A program made the position numbers and the translations under genes. This document shows positions 1-11,400 of a DNA stretch of 64,000 nucleotides, piece by piece. Every line of letters starts with the position of its first letter. Position 1 is the first letter of the stretch. The notes under the pieces are model-generated. The model was not told the DNA's origin. It was given only the letters and a program-made list of their open reading frames with translations, and ran no database searches. This DNA is from Psettodes erumei (lineage: Eukaryota > Chordata > Actinopteri > Pleuronectiformes > Psettodidae): contig JAFBJZ010000899.1 of assembly GCA_016785225.1 (NCBI GenBank), forward strand, positions 543,501-607,500, written 5' to 3'.

Positions 1-1429
1 ACTTGCACTCTGATGTGAAGTTTACTTTATGAATCCTTGAAAAAATAGAAACAGAAAACAGGCAACTTCTTTGTGGTGCATTGGCCAACATCACATACCT
101 GTTGCTCTAAAACATGGGCTGCTTCACGCTGAGATGAAGTGGTGAAACTATTCTTAATTTAGTGTACGCTTAAACAGACACTTGATTTTTCAAACAGGCG
201 TTGTTTTAGATGGTTAAAACACATTTTTCGATGACCTGCATGGCAGTTCATGGCTCAGTCTTAAAAATACAGATGCACAGTAAAAAAAAAACTTAACATG
301 CTGTTCCTTCAGAGGGCGCAGGGCGATCTGCAGGAGACAAGTGCTAACTGGGGGCAGGTGGTGTGTACACACTCTGAAACATGCTGTGATCTCCAGAAAT
401 GACCTCCATGAATGTACAGACATGTCAAGCAGCTGTTTTCTCAAAGTCGTTAAATGATGTGGAAGAGAAGGGAAGATGGCTTGTGTCACACAAAGGGGAA
501 GAAGCCGCATCCTTCATTAAAAAGAGTGCAACCGAAAACTCTCTAAGTGGCAAAATAACACTTCTAATTAATTAGACAGAAGAGAGAGACGGACTTAAAA
601 AAAGTTGGAAGTTGGGAAATAATTTCCATTGAATGTTATGTAATGCAGAATCCTATCCATTGCCAGCCCTGAAAACTGTGCTCGAGAAACATGAGAAGAA
701 TCCAAGTCGTTCACACCCACCCACAAAACCTTTGAGTGGAGCGTTTTCTGTTCTGCGAGAGCCTCTGTGACAGAAAGTGGCTTCTAGTGGCTGAAGGCTG
801 TTGTGCTCAGACATTAGATGCTGCGAGAGGAAGGAGCGGAGCGGCTGTGTGAAGTCTGAAAAGGCCAGACTTTCACTCAGTAACGCTGAGACCGTCTGCC
901 ATTTCCACTGTATGATATCCGGCAAACTGTGTCACGGGCTCTTGAAAAACCGCATGTCCTGTTGTGTAACGTTAAAAACTGAGTGAAACTCATCACAGCC
1001 TGCGACACTTGAATTTTTCAGTTTTTAATTGTAACATTTAAAAAAAGAAAAAGCCATCGCGACAGCAAAAACCTTTTTTCCTCTCCTATCGGTGCTTCTC
1101 ACGAGCAACAGTATGGGATTTAGCACCGTAGGTAGCACAATATGACATCACGCGTGTCACAGGTGATGAAGTATATTTAGAAATATTATGAGAGCTACAT
1201 GACAGCGAGGCCACGTCCCTTTTTATTGAGCTGAATTGTCCAATTTCAACAAATTATGTCTTTGTTTTCTCTGAGCTTAAAAAATGTTGTTTTTCTCCTC
1301 TGCCTCATGCTTATGCATAAAGAGGTGAGACCAAAAAAAATCATGGCTTACTAGTCTGTTTATTTCCTGAAAGAAGGAAGGAGGCCTTAATATTTTCTAC
1401 TCTGTTTATACCATATTGATTTTGTCTGC
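1..1429. other. Unique non-coding sequence, no gene seen
   Basis: I see no credible exon, RNA gene or repeat here. Open frames are under 100 codons and overlap on both strands, as expected by chance. Short A runs occur near 282-291 and 1039-1047. The sequence looks like ordinary intronic or intergenic vertebrate DNA. Confidence 0.6.
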
Positions 1430-1640
1430 ATTCCCCAAGAAGCCAGCAAGATTTCAGGCTCTTTAAGTTATCTGGATTGCATCCTGAAATGCTTATTCAT
1501 GAATTCATTAGTCTATTAATGAGTGTAAGACACCAACACAAAGGCGCACGTTTTTTGTTTGAGCCGTGGAATCCAGTAATTACGAGTGATTTTCATCTGG
1601 GTGGTCTTAGCATTTCGATTTAGCTCTGGCCTCGTTGTGG
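1430..1640. promoter_or_regulatory. Candidate conserved non-coding block with homeodomain motifs
   Basis: The block holds a perfect palindrome ATTCATGAAT at 1495-1504, an ATTAATGAG core at 1515-1523 and CAGTAATTACG at 1574-1584. TAAT cores spaced a few tens of bases apart are typical of developmental enhancers bound by homeodomain proteins. No splice-bounded coding frame fits it. Conservation is not testable here, so regulatory function is inference; an AT-rich chance cluster is the alternative. Confidence 0.3.
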
Positions 1641-1713
1641 CTCCCAGGCAGGCTGATAATGTCCGGTGTAGTTTAGACCAGGCCAGGCCGGGCTGGGCCG
1701 GGCCATGCTGCCT

Positions 1714-1768
1714 CTGTGTGTGTGTGTGTGTGTGCGTGCGTGCGTGCGTGTGTGTGTGTGTGCGTGTG
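1714..1768 (+). repeat. (TG)n / (TGCG)n microsatellite
   Basis: A compound TG repeat is interrupted by four GTGC-type units, then returns to TG. A GGCC-rich tract (1679-1705) precedes it directly. It creates spurious Val/Cys/Arg or His/Thr-rich reading frames on both strands. Such Z-DNA-prone dinucleotide arrays are common in fish genomes. Confidence 0.95.
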
Positions 1769-1916
1769 CATGCACGCGCAGCCCATGGGTCCATCCGTCT
1801 GCAGTCTGACAGGGCCTGGCTCGCTCCCAGCCCTTTAGCGCAGCCATTACAGCACCAGCCACCAAAGCGGTGCCACATGTATGCCCACTGAAGATACCAG
1901 GGGGACGAACTGCGGG

Positions 1917-1937
1917 TGCGTGTGTGTGTGTGTGTGA
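1917..1937 (+). repeat. (TG)n microsatellite
   Basis: About ten TG units follow a GCGGGTGCG leader. It is a second short TG array only 150 bases after the first. Confidence 0.9.
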
Positions 1938-2039
1938 GACGAGGGAGCACACCCAAGTGTAATAGGTTGATAAATCACCTACGAGCTGCAAATTAATGAA
2001 CAGCATATGGGACGGAGTACAAACACGCCGCCAAACCGA

Positions 2040-2404
2040 AACAATTGCAGCGAATAACTTTATCGTGCAAAACAAAAATCAATTAAAGCCTGATATATAT
2101 CTCAGGTTGCTGCAGCGCGGTGCGTTGCGTAGAAAAAAAACAAACGCCGGGGAAGTGGAAAGCCAATGGTTTTCAAGTGGTTATTTGCATTATAAAGGGG
2201 GAGGCAAATAAAAGGTCTGCTGAAGGTCAGTTTAAATGGAAAGGGGCAGAAATGTCTTTTTGACTTGTTTGCCTGAAAAGATAAGTTAAATCAACAAGCT
2301 GGAGTCGATAGAATTGGGATAAAACCTTCAGGGCCACCTCTCCAGAGCAGAACTTCCATATTCATTATGTTGAACATTGTCATTTGGGCCCACGTTGGAC
2401 CACC
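2040..2404 (+). promoter_or_regulatory. Candidate regulatory block with CCAAT and TATAAA-like elements
   Basis: A CCAAT core lies at 2163-2167 and TATAAAGGGG at 2191-2200, about 28 bases apart. A GATA site (AAAAGATAAG, 2276-2285) follows. The arrangement resembles a core promoter, but real CCAAT boxes usually sit farther upstream of a TATA box. No splice-supported coding sequence follows. It may equally be an enhancer or chance. The TATA element would predict plus-strand initiation near 2220. Confidence 0.22.
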
Positions 2405-3887
2405 CTCTATTTTAAAAATTGTATTTATTTTTTTGGAAAAGAGAGAGGGGCGGGGGCATCAGCGTAATGGTATTCCACATTTTTCAATAGAGGAGACCTT
2501 CAGTGTGACAGCAGCGCGCTGTGGCAAGATGGGAAGAGACGGCGACAGGAGGAGGGATGAGAGAGAATAAAGTGAAACGAGTTAGTTAGGTGGTCAAGGC
2601 GCCACCTGTGATCTGCCGTAAAACTAAACCCTCTCATTCCCCGTCCTCTCCTCCTTCCCTCGGCCCTTTGTTTTTTAAGGTCCTCGGAGGATATTGCCTC
2701 CATATTCCTTCAGTGGTAAAATGTCCCCAGGCACAAAGCTATTTCAGATGCTTTACCGGCAGGCCCGAAGTGATAGAAAAGGCGTAATTTGTTTTGACTT
2801 TGCCTCTCACACAAACCAATCTCCCCATGTTATTTAAGTCCCGGCTCTGCTCTCGCTCTCAGCAGCATGTGATGGCGAACGGCAAATCTCAGGTTGCCAT
2901 GGATCTCTGCTATTTATAGGTTGTTTGTGTGGCTTTGTGTGCGGTTTTCTTTCTGTTTTTTTGCTCGTGCACCTGCGTGTTTTAATTGTGTGTGTGAGTG
3001 TGTGTATGTGTATGCATAAGCTTTTCTCCCTCCTCTTTTGTTTGTTTCCATCACGCAGCTGAGTTACTGTCATAGCCCAAACTAACGCAGTGCGGATGTA
3101 GTTGCAACCCAACTGTCACCAGACCAAAAAAAAGAAAAAAGAAAGCTTTGTAACTTTGAATTAGACTTAAAAAATGTATTCATGCTGTATTCCCAGTGCA
3201 CTTGAATCTGGGCTGGTGTGATCCGAGGAGCAGAAGCAAGAGAGCCTAGGAATAGCGACAAGAAGCCTAAAAAACACCTGATGGTCCCGAAATAGAGAGC
3301 TTCATTATGCCAGAGCAGGGAAGGATCCAACCCCCCGCCCCCCCGTGATCAATTCCCTCTGGTGACTTCTGAACTGCACTCTTCAGCCATCGCGCAGGAA
3401 AAGAGAGGACGGCTAAAATAAACTCTCTCAACATCCGTCAGTGAGCTGCTCTCACCGTTTGCGGACTGATGGCGTGTTTCAGGTCCTCTCCTCTTCACTG
3501 TACCCGGCGGCCTCGCGTTGTCAGGGAGCGATTCGGCGTCTTCCCCAAAACAAACGGTGAAAGAGAAAAGGGCAGACATTGGCTATGATGGCGCCTCCCA
3601 CACACAGCTTGTCTCCCTGTCACGCTCGTCCTCTCTTCCAGCTTCACCCTGCATCCCACTGGTTCCCAAAACTTTTTTTTTCCTCCGACACGCCGCAGCA
3701 CAAACACTCATCACCACCGCCTGCCGGTATGACTTGATGTCAAACTGCATGTTTTAAGGCTTTCTCATGTAAAAGTGGAAATTGTTTCGCTCATTTTTGT
3801 GTAGCTGAATTGCCACTTGTCGTTTTTTTTTACTTGTACTATCGCTGCTTGGAGTGTGAGAAGCTGGATGTTTAAACTACTTATCCA
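2405..3887. other. Unique non-coding sequence
   Basis: No gene is recognised. There is a TG-rich stretch near 2985-3012 and small poly-A/poly-T and poly-C runs (for example 3332-3343). Frames on both strands are short, and none has paired splice sites. Confidence 0.55.
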
Positions 3888-3888
3888 T

Positions 3889-3924
3889 CATTATTATTAT
3901 TATTAGGGTTAGGGTTAGGGTTAG
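3889..3924 (+). repeat. (ATT)n joined to interstitial telomere-like (TTAGGG) tract
   Basis: Five ATT units run into three perfect TTAGGG units plus TTAG (3903-3924). TTAGGG is the vertebrate telomere repeat. Short internal copies usually mark telomerase-patched breaks or microsatellite growth. The tract is too short to indicate a chromosome end. Confidence 0.9.
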
Positions 3925-3934
3925 CTAACTGTTG

Positions 3935-3981
3935 AGCTGCAGCTCCGATCAACCTGATTCTTGTTGATTGGAGCTGCAGCT
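3935..3981. repeat. Inverted repeat, 19-bp arms with one mismatch
   Basis: Left arm 3935-3953 and right arm 3963-3981 are reverse complements except for one C/T difference, with a 9-base loop. Each arm contains GAGCTGCAGCTC-like sequence that is itself palindromic. It begins 11 bases after the telomere-like tract. It could form a hairpin or cruciform. It does not resemble a known microRNA precursor because the stem is short. Confidence 0.85.
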
Positions 3982-4094
3982 GATTTCATACTGTGTACTT
4001 GAAATGCACAGTAATTTGTGATCCTATTTGTGTGTTTATTTTCTTACTAAACACAAATTTGTGGATCTATTTTTTAAACTACTCACTCCACAGT

Positions 4095-4147
4095 CTTTCC
4101 AAGTACCAGGTACCTCTGGGGTACGTGTCTCCCTGGTTGGGAATCAC
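4095..4147 (+). mobile_element. Fragment of a teleost interspersed repeat (mirrored GGTAC motif)
   Basis: The stretch has CAGGTACCTCTGGGGTACGTG followed by TTGGGAATCACT. This matches the general pattern, from memory, of a dispersed fish repeat in which a 'gtacccc..ggggtac' element is followed by 'ttgggaaccact'. Only about 50 bases are present, so it would be a degenerate piece. No coding capacity or terminal repeats are visible. Confidence 0.45.
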
Positions 4148-5329
4148 TAATAAAAAAGTAAACACAATTTTTTACAGATTTGTGACCACTCGCGGTGCGG
4201 CCGCGGTCCCATCTCAACATGCATTCTGGGAAATTAGGTTTTGCAGGCAGAAACGGGGAGGTGGAACTATACAGTACATGAGACCCATCATATATCCAGG
4301 GCTCTAATTACTTCCTCGCTCCTCCCTTGTGTCTTAAATGGATTCTCAGGAGCCAGAAGTGGCGGATCAGCACTTTCCATCCCTCCTACCTCCTCTATGT
4401 TCTTTTCCTTCTTTGTCACAGCAGGGCTGGTGTTATTAACCTTCTGTCTGCTCATGCAAATAGGACGCTATAGCCCCTTCTCTCCTGCTGGAAGCTTGTT
4501 TCAGACAGTTGAGCTCCCTTTTGAACATTTCCATGTCTCGTTTCGTCTTAAGGAAATCCTGCAGCATTTGGTCAGGATGAGGGAAGGCAAATAAGAGAGG
4601 AACAGGCGAGAAGAGACAGACCGACCTGACTGTGCGGGTCAATTATTGTCGCGCGTCACAAAAAGGGTGAAATGTGGCGAGAACGGAGATCCGAGGCATC
4701 GGGGAGAGCAGATGGAGAAATGGAGAGAGCAATAAAATGGACTCGATGATGAAGAACAAGTTTGAGTGTTGTGCTCGAGTCCATGTGCGCGTGTGTCTGA
4801 ATGAGAATGTGCTGCCGCCGAGCACAGAGGGGTCAGGGGTGTACTTAGTTTTGATGGCTAGAGCCCTTCACTCACACGGCTAGTTCCCCATCCTCTTATT
4901 GCGCCACTCTCTCAGCCTCATCGCTAAAGCGGCTAAGCATCTCTCAGGGCGGTTATTGTTCCCTCATCAGCACAGCGCGCCGATTGGGCAGCGGTGGCGA
5001 ACGCGATAGCTGTGCAGGGGCGGCGGTAATCACCAGATGTGAATCAAGCGTGGACTGACATCTTTACACGGGGCCCTCCAGGCTGATAAACGGAGAGCTC
5101 GCAACTAAAGGACCGGCTAACATCCTCATTAGCGTGCTCCCGCCCCGACCCTCTCCACCACCGCCGCCACCACCAAACCCCACCCCTGCAATGACCAATG
5201 ATGATGGCTTGTGGTGTTGCACATAAAGGGCGTAGTCGTGCTCCGCTCTGCGCGGGCTCGTAAAAATGACAGCTGCGCTTTAAAGTGGGACTGTGTAGCT
5301 TGTAACAGCAGACACAATGAGACACACAG
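4148..5329. other. Unique non-coding sequence
   Basis: No gene is recognised. A GC-richer piece (4900-5240) includes a CCACCGCCGCCACCACC run near 5157-5174. That run gives Arg/Trp-rich minus-strand frames without splice support. Confidence 0.5.
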
Positions 5330-5480
5330 TTGGTGAAGGCCTCTAATTTGGCAGTTATGGGAATGTAAAAGCTGCATAATTAGTGTGTAAATCTGCCCGC
5401 TGATTCTCCGACCAAACGTCATTGCCCATCTATGCATCGATCTATATTTTGAAGTGCAGTTCTGCAGCACGCGGCCTCTG
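5330..5480. promoter_or_regulatory. Candidate regulatory block around a GCATAATTAG site
   Basis: The block contains a GCATAATTAG homeodomain-like site at about 5373-5383 in otherwise low-repeat, balanced-composition sequence. It resembles conserved non-coding elements, but the evidence is motif style only. Confidence 0.2.
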
Positions 5481-6083
5481 CGTGTTTGGAATGCTCACAC
5501 AGCGCAGCTGAAGGGACCACACTGTTACGTTTTTTAGCAAAGTTTTACCATCATCACCAGATATTGGAGTGTGTTCCTTCTACTTGCTCAGACCTCCCTG
5601 AATCTTGTTGAAGTTGTGATGATGATGCACTGACTACTAGTGATGGATCACATAATATAAGCAAGCTTTTCACATGTGAATGAAAAGCCAACAGCCGCCT
5701 GGACGAAGAGAAAACAAATGCATCTGAAAATCTAAGTCTGTGCAGCATGACGGGTTGCAACAGTTTGTCATAATAGTCAGTTGACAAAACAATTAACATG
5801 AAACTCTTCTTGAAAATTGAGAATGATCAGAACTGCTCGGGAAGATGAATGAGGCCTGAACGAGGAAGCGCGTGTACTTATTTTTCTCTCCTGCGGAAAC
5901 TCTCCACCCTCATCCATGGCGCATTACTGGCTGGTGTGATGAAGATGAAAAGGAAACAAAAAGCCAGTGCAGCGGTTATCTCCGTCACCAGACGTCCACC
6001 CGTTTCAACACCACGTGCTTTATTGGTATTTTTCTTTTTTTGTGTCATCAACAGGGCAAAAAATAATGGAATTTCTTTCTAAT

Positions 6084-6110
<27 letters not shown>
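6084..6110 (+). repeat. (CA)n microsatellite
   Basis: About 13 uninterrupted AC units are followed directly by GGTGAGTG. The junction mimics a splice donor, but no coding exon precedes it. Confidence 0.95.
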
Positions 6111-6114
<4 letters not shown>

Positions 6115-7342
6115 AGTGCAGCAGTTAGCAGCCAAATGCGTCACGTGTCCCATCAAACTGAGACACTGAAAGCTCGCCCCTGTGCTCTTATCAGTCTGAA
6201 TGGAACCGCTACTGAAAACAGCACGTAATCGATTTTTTCGGAGGGCTACAGTAACTCACGTAAACACTTTCTGTTTGTGCTAGAAGTGACCCGATGAAAT
6301 TTACCTGCCCTCTTTATCAAGACGAGGGGCTCACAGATCCCTGCTTCACACGTTTCACACACCTGAAACTCATAGCACACTAGTGTTCCTGTTCTTCAAA
6401 ACGTCATTTGGCCTTTCTATCAGTCACAGCTGCTGTTCTTACTGCTGATGGAAATACATAGGATTAAATGACATAAATCCATAGTGTAACAGCTGAGGGC
6501 TTAAAGGTTATAAAGAAAACATTTCAGTATTTCAGTACCACTTGCTCAGTTAAACACGGTGGTTGTTTCACCCCTGATTTGTCTAAAGTTCACGGCACCA
6601 TCTGACCTCTGACCTCTAAAACAGAAACATGCCGAAGCATACGTGGCTCTTAAGTTGGATTCATTCTTTTCTAAAAGAATCGCTTGTTTTGTTTTGTGTT
6701 TTATCAGAAAATGACACGTTAAAGTGGATGATTTTTGAAGTTTACTTTATTTCTTTGTCCTTACCTCGAAGTGGAACTTGTGCAGAGCGACTGCCACACT
6801 TTTCCAGTTCGCTGCAGACACACAAGATCTGTTTTTGTTTTGTACCAGAGAAAATTGGAAAGCCCGGAGCTACCCAAATATGAAATGTAGAATCAAATCA
6901 AACTCCCTTTTTGTATTTTTTTCCGCAGTGAGTGAGCAGTCCTGTAATCATAGTATTGTTTTGTCTATGTTCTTTTTTTGTTTTTGTTTTGGACAACACC
7001 ACTTAGAGGCATTTTTCTGGACGTGTGCAGGAAGGCTCGGGCATTTTCATGCAGACAGTAAACCCTGCTATTGTTTTCCTCTTTGGTAAAGCATTGTTGC
7101 TATGGTTTCAGCCCTGACTTGTGTTTTTAAATACACGCCGGTGAATATTGCAGCAGAGCTCTTTTGCTCACGATTAGCCAACATATCTTGTTTGTAGCCG
7201 GCTGCATCTCGTACGCGGTGGATATTCCTTTTCACGCTGTCTGGCGCTCATTGTTTACCACATGTGCCACTTAAGATGATCAAATTCAGGTCGTTTGCAA
7301 ATGGGAGTACACATGTGCAGAGGCAAGCAGGCACATGTGCAG

Positions 7343-7345
<3 letters not shown>

Positions 7346-7376
<31 letters not shown>
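7346..7376 (+). repeat. (CA)n microsatellite
   Basis: About 15 CA units lie in a CACATGTGC-rich neighbourhood. The overlapping Cys/Val-rich and Thr/His-rich frames are artefacts of the repeat. Confidence 0.95.
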
Positions 7377-7378
<2 letters not shown>

Positions 7379-8999
7379 GGATTATGGCTGGCCCCAGGGG
7401 CTGAATGAAAAGATGAATACACACAACCAGAGCAAAGAACACTGGGTTCCTCCTTTTGTCCCATCACACAGTGCAGTACAGTATAGTACAGAGCACATCC
7501 ACTATAGAATCTTGTATAGTTCAGATCACAGTCTTTTCATTTAAACACCCTGAGGTGCTGTCAGCCCTGCTCCCGATGGGCGATTTGATGGGTTGTCATA
7601 GGAACATAGACTGTTGAATGTCACAGCCGTGCTGAATGTACTGTAGTGTGCGCGGAAGTGACTGGAGGAGAGAAAGCCAGGCAGAGAAAAGGAGAGAATG
7701 TTAACCACTCCACGGAGTAAGTGAGACACTCCATGGTTAAATATAACTTTTTCTCCCCCACCCACCCCCCACCTCTACGCGATCAATATCCCATTTGTGG
7801 GTTTTAGGGCCTGTGTGTTCCCCAGGCTTTGGGCTCCTCGGCCCCCGCTGCATCAATAAATTACATTTGGTTTCTGTATCCACTTGCTCTCTGAGCTTCG
7901 GCAACCACAGCAGAGGATTTCTTTATTTCTTGTGTTCACAACGACATCGGCGCAAACTCGCCGACTTCCTCTCGTTAAAATTTAATGCAAACGACACTTT
8001 CTTTCATCAGTTTCTGGAGTTATCGCAGTATCTGATCTGTTCAGTAAACCGATTCACCTAGTGCACCCCCGTGAGCCGTAAAGTAAGGATTTGTGCAAAA
8101 TAGAGGGTTCAAAATAAGAGCCTGTTTATTGCATGGACGCATAAATTGTATGACAACGGATGCGTAGCAAAACTGTCATCTTCAGTATCGGTTTTTATGT
8201 GCTCAGTGTTCACTTAAGCAGCAGTCGCAAAAATAAGAAAATAAGATGACATGGAGGCACAAGTTTAATGCTACGGCGCTGAATAGACCTGCTTTTATGT
8301 TCTCCCCGCTGAATCAGAGGGCAAATAATATCCCAATCCACAGCACATTAAAGGACATCTAAAGCAGGTGGTGAGCCGAAGCAGCGCAACTGTCGCCTCA
8401 TGTGGGAAAGGAGAGAGCGGCTCGCACAGCGGTAGACCGAGTGGGCAACAAGTAAATAGTTTCTCCGTTCAGGTCAGAGTGTGATTGGTGGTTTATAGCG
8501 ACTGCACCGCCGAGCGGGCTAATGGACTGCAGCCAGCTCGAGCTTCCTGCCTGAACTTTCGTAGCTCGTTATAGACATGTGCTGTTATGTGCATGATTAC
8601 TGCGAGCGGCGCCATTACCATGACGTGCGTGTGCTGGGCTTCAGCCCACAGACAGACATCTCCCGACAGTGTCTTCTTCTTGTCCAACGCTGCTTAATTC
8701 ACTGCCAAGGAAGCACATCACTTTCTAAACAGTCTCTGCGAGAGCCTCAGACACCATATAATGTATTTTTCCCCCCACAAGTTTTCATTTCTGACCTGAC
8801 AAAGGCCCACGTGTCGTAATTCCCCCTCTCGGCGGCTTCCCTGTCTCTCTCAATTTCCGCGGCAGCGGTCAAGATGTATCAGATATCGTTTGGCTCAGAC
8901 GGTGGATCTATTTCCACCGCAGCCACGGAGAGCTCACCGTCTGCCTCCCTCACACCAAACAAACAGCGGCCCTCCCTGCCAAAGCAACCCCTGTCCGTG

Positions 9000-9180
9000 A
9001 TTACCAAAAAGATGCAGTGTTGAGCCCGGCCTATTATTTCCAATTTCTCCTGGAGAAAGTTAATCTAATGAGCATTATCGGCAGCTAATGGGAATTATAA
9101 TTAGTCAGATGCAGCAGATTATCTGCGCATAATTAGCTGTGTCTGTCAGCTCCAATTAGCATGACAGGAATTAGGAGAGT
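9000..9180. promoter_or_regulatory. Strong candidate enhancer: dense TAATTA/TAATGG homeodomain cluster
   Basis: At least six TAAT-type cores fall in about 115 bases: TAATCTAATGAG (9061), GCTAATGG (9084), ATAATTAG (9097), CATAATTAGC (9128), CCAATTAGC (9152) and GGAATTAGG (9167). A 13-base palindrome, GCAGATTATCTGC (9114-9126), sits among them. This density and spacing is characteristic of vertebrate developmental enhancers bound by LIM, PAX or other homeodomain factors. The purine minisatellite starts about 60 bases later. Function is inferred; conservation across fish would decide it. Confidence 0.5.
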
Positions 9181-9317
9181 TTGGAGTTTGTAGCAGGCGA
9201 AGAGGAGAGGAGGGCAAGGGAGACACAGAGATAGATGAGGAAAGGGGGGGAGAGGAGAACGCAGGGAGGAGGGGAGGAGGGGAGGAGGGAAGGAGGGGAG
9301 GAGGGAAGGAGGGGAGG
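9181..9317 (+). repeat. GGAGGGGA-type purine minisatellite
   Basis: A purine-rich tract with irregular GGAGGGGA/GGAGGGAA units is densest at 9262-9317. The plus strand has many G3-G7 runs and could form G-quadruplexes or triplex DNA. The opposite strand yields long Pro/Ser/Leu-rich open frames that are composition artefacts, not proteins. Confidence 0.9.
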
Positions 9318-11185
9318 TGTGGGCGGTTGGGAGAGGTAGGGTTTTGGCTCCGAGCAGAGGAGAGGGGATTGCATAGAAAGTAGGACGGGAACGAATGTTT
9401 TTTGGCGCGCACGGAGGATTGGTGTTGACGGGTTTGAGGCGGCGAGAAGACTGGCGTGGGTGTGAAGACATGTGGACATGTGGCGGGGCGTGCTCGCGTG
9501 TATAGACACATTGGAGACCGTTTGGATACCTCCACAGCCAGCACGCATCCATCAGTGGCCACCAGTGCTGTCGCGAGTGCCCCTGAGCAAGACACCAAAC
9601 CTCGGCCAAGTCGATGAAAATCCCTGAGGACGACTAAGACAGCTAAATTCTCTAAGTCTGAATGATGGCTGAAAATGTGACGTGCTTGACACACAACGCA
9701 AGCAAAGCTGAATTTGAGCAGTTACTTCTTATTTGACATATAAGGCACTGCTTTTGAGCAGAGAGTGCCAGAGGTAAAGAAAAAACAAACAAACAAAAAA
9801 AGCCTGAAATGCCCAGTAATGCAGCAGTCCCATACCACTCTTATGTTCGAGTGTTAGTTACAGTTATTGTGTGTTTAGTACAAAGTTTCCTCTTTGTTTC
9901 TTGGGACATCTTCATTGTTGCCTAAAAATCTAAATACTTGTACTACTGTGTAATTTTGACCCAGTCTCTCCCAGCCTAAAAGTGGTTCCACTTATTACAT
10001 ACCTTGTTACCAGTTTTTCTTATTGTATGCCGCTGTAAGAGCAGGTTTGCTCCGTCAGCTTTAGAGTTTAAATAAAGAAAATGCGAAGCTCTGTCGAGCT
10101 GAGGCAAACCGGCAGGTAACAACTTTCAAATTGCACACACTCCTCTGAATGTTTGTTGACAGAAATATTGATTAGAGCAGCTTTAACTTCCTGTAGACCT
10201 TTATTTTGCAGGGACCCATTTTAGTGTCTGACAAGCAAACAAAATGAAGAAACAAGCTTGCTGCATCCTCGTAATATTGCACTCTGCATGTACATTAAAC
10301 GAACACAGGTATGTGCAGCGTTGTCGTAGCGAAACAAAAGCGCTCTAATGTTTTTAATCGGGCTCATATCAACACACCGGCGCCACCAGAATCCCTCTGG
10401 GATCCGTCTCAATGAGCACGTACAGGAAGATACACAGGCGGCTAAATAACTTGTGATTGAGAAAACACTGTGTTGCATTTGCATAGATTATCTGTATTTA
10501 TTTGACCAGGCCGTATGTGTGAGTGAAGCGCGTTCAGTAAATAACTGCAATCAACAGCAGGAAGAGAGCGGAAACCTGGACCGAAACACAGTTAAGCTAA
10601 CACGCCTCGCCCGTAAACAAACGCCGACGTGTTTGTGCACATGAGCACACAGGCTGGAAGTCAGGGGAGGCGTGGAGGCGGCTCGTTGTGACGGCGCACA
10701 CTTAATGCGCTACAGCCTTAAGCTTCTCTTTACCTGAGATTATTGATCAGGCTCGGCTCACATTTACTGATGGATACATGACCTGGTGTTGTGATGTGAT
10801 GTCAGCCACGCACGCAGACACATGAACACATGCACACATGCTCTTTAAAGCAGAAGCACACAAACACACACACATGTGCGATCGCCGCTCAAGGCTGCTT
10901 CCCTCCCCATCGACTCATGCGATGGCAGTGTGCTTCCTGTCGTCCCTGTCTGGCTGGGTTGATGTCTTGCTTCTTTGACAGGCGCGCTGAAACTGACAGC
11001 GTGATTTGTACTCCAGCACAAACACGCCCGGCATCATCAGTCCCCACGGTGCGGCCCGGGAAACGCCCGGGAACGCCTGCGAACACCTGCAGACGTGTGT
11101 TTTCCATTTTTTAGGCAGGGCAGCACAGAGGGGGGAGCTACGGCCGAGCGCTACGTCTCACTCAGCAGCATTTTGTTGAGCGTCG
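9318..11185. other. Non-coding sequence with a short possible repeat remnant
   Basis: Within 9573-9602 the phrase CCCTGAGCAAGACACC resembles a widely dispersed fish repeat phrase; this is a memory-based and weak match. A short AAAC-rich run lies at 9780-9798. CA-rich sequence occurs at 10805-10876. No gene is recognised. Confidence 0.4.
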
Positions 11186-11400
11186 ATGATGACTTATCAC
11201 CTTGTGCGTTTCCCGGCGTGCGAGATAAGCCCCGGGCACTTGCGTATCATTGCTGCATGTCTTGCTGATAACAGTGAAGCATTGATCTCATCAGTTTTGG
11301 AAGAGTGTGCGAAGACATAATTCATCTTCATTTTTAGATGAATTACGTGGCGCCCTTATCACTAATCATCAGATAATATTCTGCTGCAAGAAGACACTGA
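11186..11400. promoter_or_regulatory. Candidate regulatory block with five GATA-type cores
   Basis: GATA cores in both orientations occur near 11194 (TTATC), 11223 (GATAAG), 11267 (GATAA), 11355 (TTATC) and 11372 (GATAA). A mirrored TTCATCTTCA/TAGATGAATTA piece lies between. GATA factors bind WGATAR, and clusters of such sites mark enhancers. No coding frame explains the block. Chance clustering in AT-rich sequence is the alternative. Confidence 0.33.

Larger units (their letters stand above)
5481..8999. other. Non-coding sequence with two CA microsatellites
   Basis: Apart from the two CA repeats annotated separately, I see unique sequence. Frames are all under about 105 codons. There are T-rich stretches around 6960-7000. 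No exon pair or RNA gene is recognised. Confidence 0.5.

Noticed and set aside
9133..9694. Minus-strand frames of 125-182 codons
   Set aside because: They arise from the GGAGGGGA purine tract, giving Pro/Ser/Leu-rich low-complexity translation; they overlap each other in different frames and have no splice support.
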